Origin: Phallusia fumigata | Lineage: Eukaryota; Chordata; Ascidiacea; Phlebobranchia; Ascidiidae | Length of the DNA: 33,538 bases | Direction of reading: 5' to 3' | NCBI GenBank assembly: GCA_008931825.1 | Contig: QXVZ01024992.1 | Coordinates: forward strand, 1 to 33,538 | Part shown: positions 23,081 to 33,538 of the stretch, one piece after another | Layout: each line of letters begins with the position of its first letter | Position numbering within the stretch: the stretch's first letter is position 1 | The notes under the pieces: model-generated | The model's input: the letters and a program-made list of their open reading frames with translations, nothing else | What the model was told of the DNA's origin: nothing | Databases searched by the model: none | Translations under genes and position numbers: made by a program

Positions 23081-24673
23081 AGCTAAGATGGGTTGCATCA
23101 CCGGTTTGTTTCAGTTAGCTAAGTGTAGCGTCTACAATAGGTTATTCTTCGTTTCAAACAGGCTCGACGTCAGTCAATACGATTTATAAAACCAAGCCTT
23201 TTCATTTGAACAATTCCGTTGCTTTTGATATCATTCATTAATTTGGCCGTGCACTTCTTCCCCTTTCAAATAAACACAAAGCAATATGTTTCCTCTTTAT
23301 TTCATTGCACACTGAAAACACGAAAAACCGGCTCTCTAGCTCCTCTTTGGATCAGTGCACAGAAATTTATGGATTCAAAAACAGCAAGAGGCGCTTAGAA
23401 TCTTGAAAAGTTGTAATAACACAAGAGTCAAAAGCTTTAAAGTATGTCTTTTTTAACAATACCACTTGTTTAAAGTGAATTTTTTGATGAGATTATGCAG
23501 TCAATATAACAATGAGTTGCAGAAACAGTTTTTCCAATTTAAATTAATTTCCCCAAAAAATAATATGATCGACTGCATGAAGCTCGTCAAAAAACTTTAA
23601 ACCGAATTTGAGCAAGTTCACAGGTTAATCAAGCAACGAAATTGGAAATGAACAGTTCAGAAACTTTGATACTATATATTTATATGTCTGCATACATTGG
23701 CATCGCAAACATGCTGAATCTTTAAGATTTAAAATTTAAATTTCAGTGCATTGACATTTCACATACACTTATGCCCTATTGCAAGGATACATGTTTTCCT
23801 TCCTGTTCCGCATTGGGTCCCATAGTTACCTTAGCTTTTTCGGCAAAATAGTTTCAGTGAGCAGAAACACAATGGTCCCCCACACAGTATCAATTTTTAA
23901 GCAGATTGGAAATTAAAAATCTGTCAGATGAGGTTAAGTTGCCCAATGTCCTAATTTAACTGCAAAAACATATACTAATAAGTTGGCAAAAAAGGAATGT
24001 TAGATTAAACATGTATTTTGTCTTCAGGTTGAATGGATACCACAATAGTAGTTTAATAGAAATGTGTTTTAGTCAGCTTTGACAGTGTATTTGTTAGATC
24101 ACACTACTTCAGGGCACTAGGGAGGTCAAACAAACCAGTAAAAAAAACATTCATAAAAATCCTGTCCAATTTAGACTTTGCCTTGTAACCTAACCATCCT
24201 TTAATGGTTTAGGTAACTGATGTGACTTGGGAGTGAATACACCAATTCACACAGCACACTGATACAATCTACAAATTGAAGACACCCCAATGACCTGATC
24301 AAACACATGTTGAAGTCTGATCCAAATTAGACTGGCATTTCAAGTAAAAAAGAATGGACATGACAGAAAACAGTACAAAATAGGCATATTTTCAAACAAA
24401 ATAACAAGGCAGTTTTTTTTCAACTAAGGTTTTTGGGGTTTGTAGTTTAATTACGGGTAAAGTGGGACAAATAATGACAACACACCTGAATGATCAAATC
24501 TACCACCTCTGAAAGTTTCATTGAGTAAAACAAATTTTTTTGTCAAAAATTGGGTGAACACACATCACAAAACAATGTATACAAAAGTGACCATCTCCTT
24601 TGTGATCTCCAATAATTTAGAATGGGCACTGCACCAACAGATATTCAGTATTGCATCAACAGACACACAACAA
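23081..24673. other. SEC11 3' flank, AT-rich, no gene seen
   Basis: Lies downstream of the SEC11 stop on its strand and presumably includes its 3' UTR. A minus-strand AATAAA occurs near 23296 but is 1.4 kb away, so I do not assign it. Segments near 24420-24560 loosely resemble the tandem repeat family at 3503. Confidence 0.5.
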
Positions 24674-26847
24674 TCATTCCCTGTGAACTAGCACAAAGAT
24701 ACCAAGAAGTCCAAGAACTGCATACTAAATATGAAAAGAAACAATGTTTCAGATTTGGGTCTCGCTTTTTTTCAACTTACAATGAAATGTTGTTAAAAAC
24801 ATAGAAATTACACGACATGAAAGTTAATTTGTGTTTTTACTTGGTATCAAATGTTTATTAAAAAAGTCCTTTGATTTTAAGAAAAAAATCTCACCTTTAA
24901 TTTTGGGTAATCATTCATAAGTATCGTTACCATGCCAACATATGGAACAAAGCCTCTTGCTCGTCCAACAACATGATTGCGTTCCACCCACAACTGGCCA
25001 GGTTTGTACAAGCCACGATCATCTACCTCATTATTATCACCTTTTGTAAGGAATTTAATCTCTCCATCAGGCCTGATAATATAGAAAGATATTTTTAATA
25101 ATTTTTTGTTTAATTGGGGTTTTTAACTTTTAATTTATATTCATGTGCAAAACAACCTTGCATCAATATACACATGCTGGTATTTTATGTTCTCTGTGAT
25201 CAAACAACATACTAGCGATTTGTGAAAATTTGCCTTCATTATTAAACTTTTAACATCCACTTTGTCAAACTATGGTGTTTGTTTACAGCAGTGTTTATTA
25301 AACTTTTTTTTCTAGACCGCCTCTTTAACAGTTTACATATTAGCAAATGCCCTCTCAACAAAAAAAAACTCGCAAAAAACGTAGAGAACGACTTAAAAGT
25401 TTTTTTGACATTTGTGACATTGGCAGGATTGGGAAATAATACAGGTACCAATCATAATCTGAGTAACAAAAAATTTAGTTAAGACATGTTGGCATCACAA
25501 AAACATCAACTGTCTGCTGCATGCAGATCAATGCTGTCAACTTACTTTTCATGTACTTTTATAACACGATGCACTATTGGTATGTCTCTTCCCTCTATTT
25601 TAAAAACAACAATCTCTCCAGCTCGGATTTCATCTTCTTGGTAGTTTGTTAAGAACAGCAAATCACCACGGAAAAAAGCTGGTTCCATACTGCCACTGTA
25701 TACAATAAAAGCAACAGAGTGAAGTGTGAAGATAAATAAGGATGATACAAAACTTTGATGCCTGGACGCTCTTAATGCTCCGAAATGTGATTACTAGCTA
25801 CTTATGTTTGCAAAGATTTTTACTTCTGGCATCAAAACATGTGTAAGCTGTCACCATGTTGTTTCTGGAATTATGCACAATAGGTTGATCAGATATTCAT
25901 GATTGAATGTATCCCTAGGGCAGGTAATGCATGACGCAGAACAATTCTTACACAGATAACCTTTTTAATCATCACTTTGGTAAAAGTGTGATTTTTACCA
26001 TACAATATACATTTAAACAGCAGGAGAGTTGGTTGTTCATTAAATGCTAATCAGTTGATCATTAATTAAAACATTAATTTGTCATCATTTTATATGAAAC
26101 AATGGTTATGATTATGAACATATGTTTGTTGTGTTAAGCTACAAGGTTAGTTTGCTCAGGTACTGAAGCAAGATGGCTAAGTGGCTGCCTTGTGTTCGCA
26201 AGGTTGTGGGTTTTTTATCCTGTCTCTGTCATGTTTCCCTGAGCAAAAAACTTAAGCCACATTGCAACGACTCAGACCCGATGGGTTGACCCAGAACAGC
26301 TTCATAAAATCAAATAAAAAATAATCCAACGGTACTACAATGAGGCAGGTGAACTCAATGTAAGCATACCGCATTCAGGCATTGCTCTGCCACCAAATAT
26401 AAATGCCAAAAAACAAATTAAGTCTGGTTGTTGCGGATTGGTGTGGGTTAAAAATTTGTACTTACAAATGAGATTGAATCCATTTGCCAACAATATCTAT
26501 TGATAATACCTACAGACATCAAACAGCTCTCCTTATTAGAACAGAACATATGTATTTCCTTGTTTCCATATCTATATATTTTCTAATCGCATTCCCACCC
26601 ATTCATGAAACCCTTATGTCCATGCTCACCTGAGAACAACCACAATTGGGCTCTCACTTCCTGTGACAACCATCAATCCTTTCCATATCATTAAAGCAGA
26701 GGCAACAATCATGGCAAAGTTGAGAAATTGAAAATAAACCTGGTGTCAAAGCAGTTGGAACACTTTAGAATTTGTGGGAAAATTTTTCGAGTATGCAACA
26801 ATTACCTGTCTTTTGTTCATCCGACGCAAGTCGTCGAACATCTCCAT
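24674..26847 (-). CDS. SEC11: signal peptidase complex catalytic subunit SEC11, complete
   Basis: Membrane serine protease that removes signal peptides from proteins entering the ER. Exons: 26847-26806, 26739-26630, 25695-25546, 25072-24895, 24724-24674; 176 residues against 179 in human SEC11A, near-colinear throughout. The protein starts [14 protein letters not shown]; an N-terminal membrane segment covers about residues 18-40. The catalytic serine is S53 in SGSMEP, the histidine H93 in IVHRV, and the acidic residue D119 in DNNEVDDRG. Each lies three residues before the human positions I know (56, 96, 122). A C-terminal hydrophobic segment ([16 protein letters not shown]) comes from a 51-nt last exon that is easy to miss. 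All junctions are GT-AG with matching phases. SEC11A and SEC11C are vertebrate paralogues, so the plain name is used. Confidence 0.98.
26163..26320 (+). mobile_element. tRNA-derived SINE in SEC11 intron 2
   Basis: The best copy of the family: A-box-like TGGCTAAGTGGC (26174-26185), B-box-like GGGTTTTTTATCC (about 26208-26220), then 'tttccctgagcaaaaaacttaagccacattgc' and 'gatgggttgaccc'. It ends in an A-rich stretch (aaatcaaataaaaaataa). It is antisense to SEC11. Confidence 0.65.
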
Positions 26848-28179
26848 CTTTGATTTCAAACCATAGACTGCCCCAAGTGAAGCAATTATTCTCCAAACAA
26901 AATTCTTTATTTAATGACTAGTTACGCATACCTGTGTACCAAGGTAGTTTAGTTTAACACATTTACCACTTCAGTGTTTAAGGTCTGGTCGTAATTGCGT
27001 TTAATTTGGTCATAAACAGTTGTGGTGGCTCAGTCGTATATTTAATTCAATCACATAAAAAGTGGGTTCAAATTTTCCAATTAAAAGTTCTAAGAAAAAA
27101 TGTTTAAAGGAACATTTACGTCTATGGGGCTTTCAAGAAACCTTTTCTGCTTTTCAATCGAGCAGTTTTTTATTTGTGATTAAAAACCCTAATTTTTTTA
27201 CACATTAAATAATGAAATCATAGTTGTGCTAAATTTCGTTTTATTTGGTTTTTAAAAATCACCATTATGAATACAAATGAACTTACTGCAACGTGTTGCT
27301 CCTTAACTTGTCGATAGTCCACGCTGCAATCAAGAAAACAAGTTGTTAAAATGTTGATCCGGAGCTCAACGGTAAGTTTTTGTGCAAATTGTTTTAAGTA
27401 ACCACCAACTGTGAACGTTTTGAGGTAAAAATACTTGCATAAAAATTATTATAAACCAAATAGTACACTTTGTACTGTTTTTGCAAATTTAATTCTTTTG
27501 TTGCAAATTATTGCTACTCGTTTGGTCAGGATTTTTATGCCAACAAGACACGCTTCGTTGAATTTCAACTAAATTTCAAGAATTAACGAAACGTTGGTCA
27601 AAAGTTTTTTCCGTGTTTTGAGTAAATTTACCTAAAATCCTCTTTCCAAAAAGCAAACAAATCATAAAAATTAGGTTATTTTTCGTCTACCGTAGTCAAT
27701 GACTACAAAAATGGACAACTGTCCAATCCAAGGCTTGCATTGCAGTCCATAAACGCGCCGACCCTTTAAATCGCCTCCGTCAACTTTACAATCCACAATA
27801 TGGTGCCCAACACCCACAGTGAAAATTAAAGTTTGAAAATTTGCCGAGATGGTCAGGCGATTAGCGATTCAGGCATAGTGGCAGTTTTGCAGGTGCTGGA
27901 GGATGAAAAACTCCTTCATTTTCTACCCATTCCTCGACTCCAAAAAAACATCATTCACTTTTGTCTTGTAATAGGTGGCGGAGCGGAGCCCTGGGACAAT
28001 CTGACAGCACTGGTTAACGCAACTGGCGGCTTAGGAAGTTAACACTATTCCTGCGCTAAATGTTTAGTTTTCGACTTCGAAATAAAAATTCGAACCATTT
28101 TCCCCGGTCAAGAAATAAATTGAGTGCAATATATTCACGAGTAAAACTGATCAAAAGTAGATGGGTGAGATGATTGTTA
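26848..28179. other. intergenic between PNKP and SEC11
   Basis: No gene is supported. It includes a weak tRNA-like promoter pair near 27015-27075 ('ggtggctcagtcg' and 'gtgggttcaaat') that may be another SINE relic. A short CpG-containing part near 27750-27800 could be SEC11 promoter sequence. An open stretch at 27833-28042 (plus) lacks an ATG start and any known domain. Confidence 0.5.
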
Positions 28180-31100
28180 CTAATCAAGAAACATGGTGTA
28201 CATTTTTTGCTGCTCATCATCGTCGAACTTTGGAACAAAATTAAACTTCACAATGGAGTCGAAACCCTCCGCCTTCGACGGGACAACGTAGTTTTTGCGA
28301 AAGGAATATATAATCATGGCTGGTACGATGTCGTGCTCAGATCCCGACAACTCCCTAAATCTAAAAAAAAACATTTTAATGATTGTAAAACTGCTGCATG
28401 CCTACATGTCACCAAAATTTAGCTCGTTGTTTTTTGGTAGGACATTACAAAAATGTCTGGCTGTGCTATCCTTACACGTCCATTTTGCTGTTGCCTGCGT
28501 CATTGCAGTTGACCAAAGATTTTTATCCACCATTTTAATTGCAATCATTTAACCCTTGTCCAAATTGTAAAAAAATAAATAAATAAATAAACAGTTGTTC
28601 GTTTTATGTCCAGATATTAGAATACCGCATGATATGACGCAGCGTCGTTATACACTTACATAGCTACATATCTTTTTAGTAAACGCCAGAAATTGAAGCG
28701 GAATTAGATTCCGAAAACTTACGAGTGAAAGGCGGTTGCGTAACGTATCTTTTTCCAAAAAACGAGCTGGTAGTTTGCATTTCGGTTGGCGTAAAAAAAT
28801 GTTCTGTGCTGATTTGACTAACCTGTTATTGTGGAAAGCATGTTCTATAGTCACAGTGGAAACAAAACACCTGCATTGACATCCCTGAGCCTTTGCACAG
28901 TCCACGTACCTACAAAAACAGTCAAAATTTGCGAAATTTATCTGAGTATGGTAACCTTCCTTTTTTATTGTTTAGCCCAGTGGTCGGCAAACTGTGGGTC
29001 GCCTAAGACCTTTTAGTGGGCCGCGGAAACCCTACTCATGTGGGCCGCGTGGTGTATAGGAGCTGGATCGTGACGCGACGGCGGGGGCAAAACGCCGAGT
29101 CGTACTCCATTGCACCACATGTAAACGGTAATTATTTGACTCGATAAATAGTTGTTATGTAGGGATGCATTTTGATAAAACAAACAATAGTTATTTGACA
29201 AACCAAAAATAATTGTTATGTAACAAATGAGATGGAACAGGCGAGGTCTGAAACACATGAATAACAAAGTAAAGTATACTCGACATGAACTAAATTGGCG
29301 AATTTAAACAAATAAAAATGTGGTGTTTTACACAAAAAAGATTGATTAATGTTAAGAGACATTTTCAATGCAATTTTATGAAAAAAACTTCAGTTATCTC
29401 GTATTAGTTTGTACGGAACGTTTTATGCTGTGTGGGCCTCTAGTTAAGATTAAATGGAGAATTTGGGGCTTTGTAAAAAAAGTTTGCCGACCACTGGTTT
29501 AGCCATAACATACACTCTCACCAGCCTGTCAAAACAGTGCTACTTACTGCTTTTCACAAAGAATAAAAATGAATATCATGAGTTAAGCATTCTAGCGCAT
29601 CCCTCAAAAACTTTCTGTTTCTTATGTGACACCACACAAAAAATAATTGCCTACCCCTGGGCTGTAGCAACGCCAGCTTTTGAAGCTCAACCGTTTGCCA
29701 GCCGCAAAGAGCGGGCTGTCGTGGGTTCAAATCCCGCCGTAGATTACTTTTTTATCGCACGCCTTGCTGCCCGCAAATGTCTAATTGACCGTATTTTATT
29801 TAGCATGGGGCTTCTTATATTCCTACAGCACAGTGATTAAATATGGGACTACACATTCAAAACCAACCGTTTTCTTGAAGCAATATCGGCATTAGTGTTA
29901 TCAACCACAACACTTTTTCCTGAAGCAAGAGCTTGTTTGCATGCAGATACACATTTTTGCCAAGTTTTCATGGTGTCCTGCATGAAAATTACAATTGTTT
30001 TTTAAGGAGAGTTACAATAAAAAAATAGTCAGTGGTTTACCCTGTTTACATGAATGTAACCCTTTGGAAGAATGTTATTCTTGACGAACGATGACTTTCC
30101 ACCTACAGACAGACACAAATTTAAGGCTAAAGAACCAACCCTGCCCTATGATACACATGCAAATTATAAATACATGTTACATACTTGCAGGGTAGCCAAC
30201 CATAACGATAACTTCCTGCTTGTCACTTATCACATCACCACCTTCCGTCAGAGGGGCATCTAATGGAATGCTTTTCTACAAAAATTTACTGAATTTAATC
30301 AACCACGTTTTTGAAATTCTTTAAATATTATTACTCAGTTCACCAAACAAGTCTAGGTGGCACAGAATAAGTTACAAAAGTATAATATTTATTCACAAAA
30401 ACTGCATGTGGCAAATTGCTGAAAAACCAAGTTAGTCTTTTGCACAAATGTACTCCAAGATTTTTGGTTCAAAATCCACCTACGTCTTTTGTGTTTCTCT
30501 GAGTAAGAAACTAAGAAACCAGATTGCGTGAACCAAATTACTGCTTCAACCAAGGATTAAAATGCGTTACAGTAAAAAAAACCTAATAAACAAGTTTAAC
30601 TTACAGGGTTAAATGGTGGCATATCAAACTTGACCGGTTTTTGTGACAGAAAAAATTCTTCAGGAGTAAAAAATGGAACTCCAAGATTCAACGCAAACAA
30701 TCTGCAAGACAAGAAGTGTCCCAAAACCAATTTCTTTGCTACAAATTCTCATAGCATTAGAAGCAGATAATACCTATCACCACAACTGAAATCTTTCTTT
30801 TTGCCCGGTGCCCAGTTTTTTGGTCTTCCAGCAGCATCACCGACATACGTAAAGTCTTTTAATTCAATGCCACCATTTCCATGTTCTTTCAACCATTTCC
30901 ATGAGCCGATGTTTGGTTTTCGATTTTTACCACGCTTGGTTATAGCAATTACCTAAAATGGTTTAAAATGGCACTTAAATTAAACTGAAATATTTTATCA
31001 CCAAGAAATAATCGACATAGAAAATGCCCTATGTAAATTTTACAAAAAGTAAGTCCTGCTAATTTGCAAATAGGGGTAGAATCAATTAAAGTAGTGCAAA

Positions 31101-33217
31101 ACATTTTAATACAGTTCTTTAATCCAATTTCCAATTGTTTTAATATTTTACATTATCTTGCTGACCTGAAACCTGTTTGGCAAATCGCCTTCTATATTTA
31201 CTCCTTGGTTCTGGCTATATGTCAGCTGTAAAACTTAATAGGTCGATGTTATCTTTTTAGCTTACTTTCTATACTTCTGATTTAATTTTTATGTGCTTAG
31301 GTACATTTTTAAACAATATTTTTTTATTTAATGGCTGATGAGCAAAAATATTGATAGTCTCTTGCTAAGGGAAGGTTGAGCTGGAAATTCCATGAAACCC
31401 ACCTGTGCTGTTACACTGAGTTTCTCCAAAACAGCCTCAACCTTCTTTTTGAAATCAACTTCTTTTACTTTTCCCTTGCCGATGCCAAGCTGATTTGTTA
31501 TGATGACAATCTTACCACCTGTTGGTAAAAGACATTCGCATTGCTAAAGAAATGGAAAAGTATAAGCTCTCTGTTTGTATCAGTTTCAGTAATTGATGCA
31601 AATAGGTCCACTATTGAGTTTAGGGAGAATTTGATGACATGAATCAAAAACAACTATGACAAAAAATTGTTTTTTACCAAATATATATTTTTTCCAACCA
31701 AAAACTTTTTTGGAAAATAGAATGTAGGCAATATGAAAAGTGCAGGTCATTAAAATTTCCAAAATTTACCTTCATTGATCACACTCTTTAATTTTCCTGG
31801 AATTTCGCTAAACAGGAGTTTCCAGTCCTTGTTGTCAACAGCAAATGTTTTGCCTAAATTCAATGACAGCAGTGAAAAACAATGGTATTAAATTAATAAA
31901 AACTGTATATTTTCCACTATCATAAACAATCCAACTTACAAAAGTAACCAGCGTGGCATTTTTTTTAATTGTTACCTGATTTTGTGGTGATCAATGTTGA
32001 ATCCATATCAAATGCAACCACCTTCGATGAGTGTTTGAGTCCTACTGATTCATAGATGAGCATATCAACACCAACACTGTACCACCCTGCTCCCCTCGTA
32101 TTATCAACAGTTTGTACATCACCAAAGCTGTCTGTGTCGATGACACCTGGTTTTTATTAGTAGATTTGACACAAAACTGCAGGATATTTACACAATTTAT
32201 CTTAGTTCATAGAGCATCAAAATTTTGTATGTATGTAATATGTAATAGAGTTTAAAAAATAAATATAACAATTGTTTTAATTCTAATGTGTTGCTTGGAC
32301 TTCTTTTATCAAGCAAAATTACCGCAACCCAACTACAATGAAACATTTGAATTTATTTTTATTTTTGTGTGACAAGTTGTTTCTATACAGTTAAAAGGTG
32401 GGCAGGCGAGGGCTTGTGTTTATCCTACCAACTTCTTGGTGATATAGGCTGTTATTTGCCCTACCAACCAAGATATTTTAGTGGAACCTTAAATTACACA
32501 ATAAAATTGTAGCATACTAACCAGCGGAAGGTGCAAATGTCTGCTTTTGAAGTTTCTCCAATTTTGCTTTAACTGAAGCAACATCACCTTCACATATTGG
32601 GGTTGACAATTAATTAAGCTAGGTTAATATTACCAAACAAAAAAATAACTGATGGATATGCAGTCACCTGATTCTTTATTGGAGTTTCTATCAAGTTTGG
32701 GTTTTTTCGATGACCCACCACCAAAAAAATCAGAAATAGTTCTCTTCTTTTCACTTTTCCCTTCATTTTCTGGGACACAAACACACATGGTTTTGTTAGT
32801 TTGGCAAAAGTAACCAAATATTCAATTTGGCAGGTTCAAAAATTTATGATAAGTTTTTGTACAATGGTTTTGCCTGCCTGCTTTACAATCTTAATCCACT
32901 AAAAAAGGGGGGTTTCAAAATGAACTAAAATATGACCATAAGCCTGAAAAAGGGTCCTGCTTGAAGAGGAACCATGTTGTACTCGGTTATATAAAAGAAA
33001 CATATTCCTCTATAAACAGCACACATCAGTACCTGGCTCTTTGACAATCAACTTGTGTGGATAAAGATTTAGTATGATGTGCAAAGTTTCATTTTCTTTC
33101 AAACTTTTTGATTCCCCCTTTGCCATTTCACACTTGTCTATTGATGAAGGTGTAGTTCCAGCGATTTTCACAGAAACTGATTTTGTAGAATAGTCTGCAC
33201 ATATTTCTAGCTGTTTC
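28180..33217 (-). CDS. PNKP: polynucleotide kinase 3'-phosphatase (PNKP), 13 exons, 5' end beyond the window
   Basis: Bifunctional DNA end-processing enzyme of strand-break repair. Exons: 33217-33033, 32769-32668, 32587-32522, 32146-31976, 31853-31770, 31518-31403, 30952-30774, 30701-30605, 30275-30185, 30102-30041, 29977-29868, 28909-28823, 28360-28180; 1531 nt, about 509 residues to the TAG. Order: most of an FHA domain ([18 protein letters not shown] onward), a basic linker ([19 protein letters not shown]), the HAD phosphatase ([13 protein letters not shown] at 32001, [34 protein letters not shown]), then the kinase (Walker A GYPASGKS split across two exons, [40 protein letters not shown]). 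All phases fit. The exon encoding the start and the FHA arginine motif is not in 33218-33538. The insertion 28978-29496 is within its penultimate-but-one intron (28910-29867). Confidence 0.97.
28571..28592. repeat. AAAT microsatellite
   Basis: Short run of aaat units (aataaataaataaataaa) in a PNKP intron between the last two exons. Confidence 0.8.
28978..29496. mobile_element. non-autonomous hAT element (519 bp) in a PNKP intron
   Basis: Terminal inverted repeats of 16 bp, CAGTGGTCGGCAAACT at the left (28978) and its reverse complement ending at 29496. An exact 8-bp target duplication gtttagcc flanks it at 28970-28977 and 29497-29504. Eight-base duplications and CAGTGG termini are hallmarks of hAT transposons. 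Internal sequence includes 'gtgggccgcg' words but no transposase, so it must have been moved by a source element elsewhere. Confidence 0.93.
29669..29752 (+). other. tRNA-like segment (tRNA relic or SINE head)
   Basis: Ends with a good T-arm, gtggg-ttcaaat-cccgc, then 'cgtagatta' and a T6 run that could stop RNA polymerase III. Upstream, 'agc-ttttgaa-gct' resembles a short anticodon arm, but no 5' acceptor strand pairs with the 3' end and the variable region is too long. A functional tRNA is unlikely; a tRNA-derived repeat is more plausible. Confidence 0.35.
30425..30535 (+). mobile_element. SINE-like relic in a PNKP intron
   Basis: Contains 'gatttttggttcaaaatcc' (B-box-like) and 'gtttctctgagtaagaaactaagaaacc', the block shared with the copies at 7360, 19375 and 26163. 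Strongly decayed. Confidence 0.45.
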
Positions 33218-33538
33218 CTGTAATAAAAGCAAAAACGTGTTTGTTTTAAAAACTTTAATGACAGTATTATGGCATGCAGGTAGTTTCTTACCAAAGAAGA
33301 GTAATTTGAACATGTATGAACGTGCTTGCAAGTAACTAAGTGGGTCTGTTATCTCATTGAACCGCAAAACCTTGTTGCCCCACATACCCACAATTAACAC
33401 ATATATGATAGTAACCAATGTCAGGTGTTGAGACTTTTTACCGACATCTTAAGTCAAGATGATACTGGTTTGAGTCTTAAATTAAGTTGAGTTGCAAACA
33501 GGTTTCAGTTGTTAATGTCTTCAAACAAAAAACTTTAG
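33218..33538. other. PNKP intron sequence at the right edge
   Basis: No exon with the FHA arginine motif and a matching phase-2 donor is found here, so this is read as intron. Open minus-strand frames (33418-33128) are not conserved PNKP sequence. Confidence 0.6.

Noticed and set aside
27833..28042. 70-codon plus-strand frame between PNKP and SEC11
   Set aside because: It starts at TTG, not ATG, has no recognisable domain and no adjoining exon.
26806..28360. PNKP and SEC11 as a trans-spliced operon
   Set aside because: They share a strand, but the gap of about 1.3 kb is far longer than the near-zero spacing usual for tunicate operons, and no spliced-leader acceptor evidence is visible.
29669..29752. 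Functional tRNA gene
   Set aside because: A good T-arm and T-run are present, but the 5' acceptor strand and a proper D-arm are missing.
30178..30190. GC-AG intron donor at the PNKP Walker A exon
   Set aside because: Reading the donor as gcaagt breaks the frame; the GT two codon positions later gives GYPASGKS with correct phase.
31333..31345. CTGATGAG, a possible second hammerhead core on the plus strand
   Set aside because: No stem II and no GAAA core follow at the right distance, and stems I and III cannot be formed.
1..33538. CRISPR arrays, bacterial promoters, Shine-Dalgarno sites, prophage
   Set aside because: Nothing with regular spaced repeats or bacterial gene structure is present; the window is clearly animal genomic DNA.

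Overview
The window reads as nuclear DNA of an invertebrate animal. It is AT-rich, its genes are split into short exons by GT-AG introns of roughly 0.1-4.5 kb, and the introns carry SINE-like and hAT-like repeats. The encoded proteins are animal-type. A compact-genome invertebrate chordate such as an ascidian (Ciona-type) fits best, but that is inference and not proven by the sequence.

Four protein-coding genes can be reconstructed by joining exons, all on the minus strand. From left to right: (1) a KDM4/JMJD2 histone lysine demethylase, 7835 down to 299, seven exons covering JmjN, JmjC and its zinc site, running off the left edge; (2) a WBP1/WBP1L-type membrane adaptor, 17109 down to 10739, six exons, complete; (3) the SEC11 catalytic subunit of signal peptidase, 26847 down to 24674, five exons, complete at 176 residues; (4) polynucleotide kinase 3'-phosphatase (PNKP), at least thirteen exons, from 33217 down to 28180, with its first exon(s) beyond the right edge. 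Exon phases agree at every junction. These are unrelated housekeeping or regulatory functions (chromatin, membrane adaptor, secretion, DNA repair), and nothing suggests an operon.

The most interesting element is in intron 3 of the WBP1L-type gene. A roughly 265-bp insertion flanked by a 12-bp direct repeat carries, on the sense strand of the host gene, what looks like a complete type I hammerhead ribozyme (13651-13702): all core nucleotides, three perfect stems, a GUC cleavage triplet and a very short stem III. The rest of the insertion is rich in perfect hairpins. This is the signature of a small ribozyme-bearing retroelement (retrozyme or Penelope-like).

Other mobile DNA: a 519-bp non-autonomous hAT element with an exact 8-bp target duplication in a PNKP intron, a hAT-like end in the last KDM4 intron, and several diverged copies of a tRNA-derived SINE.

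The assembly is redundant. There are six single-N joins and one 454-N gap, each bordered by a near-identical copy of sequence nearby, about 3.3 kb in all. This looks like two haplotypes placed in series. One such join repeats exon 3 of the WBP1L-type gene; another carries a junction that would delete its exon 1 and most of exon 2. The intervals 7836-10738, 17110-24673 and 26848-28179 hold no gene that I can support.
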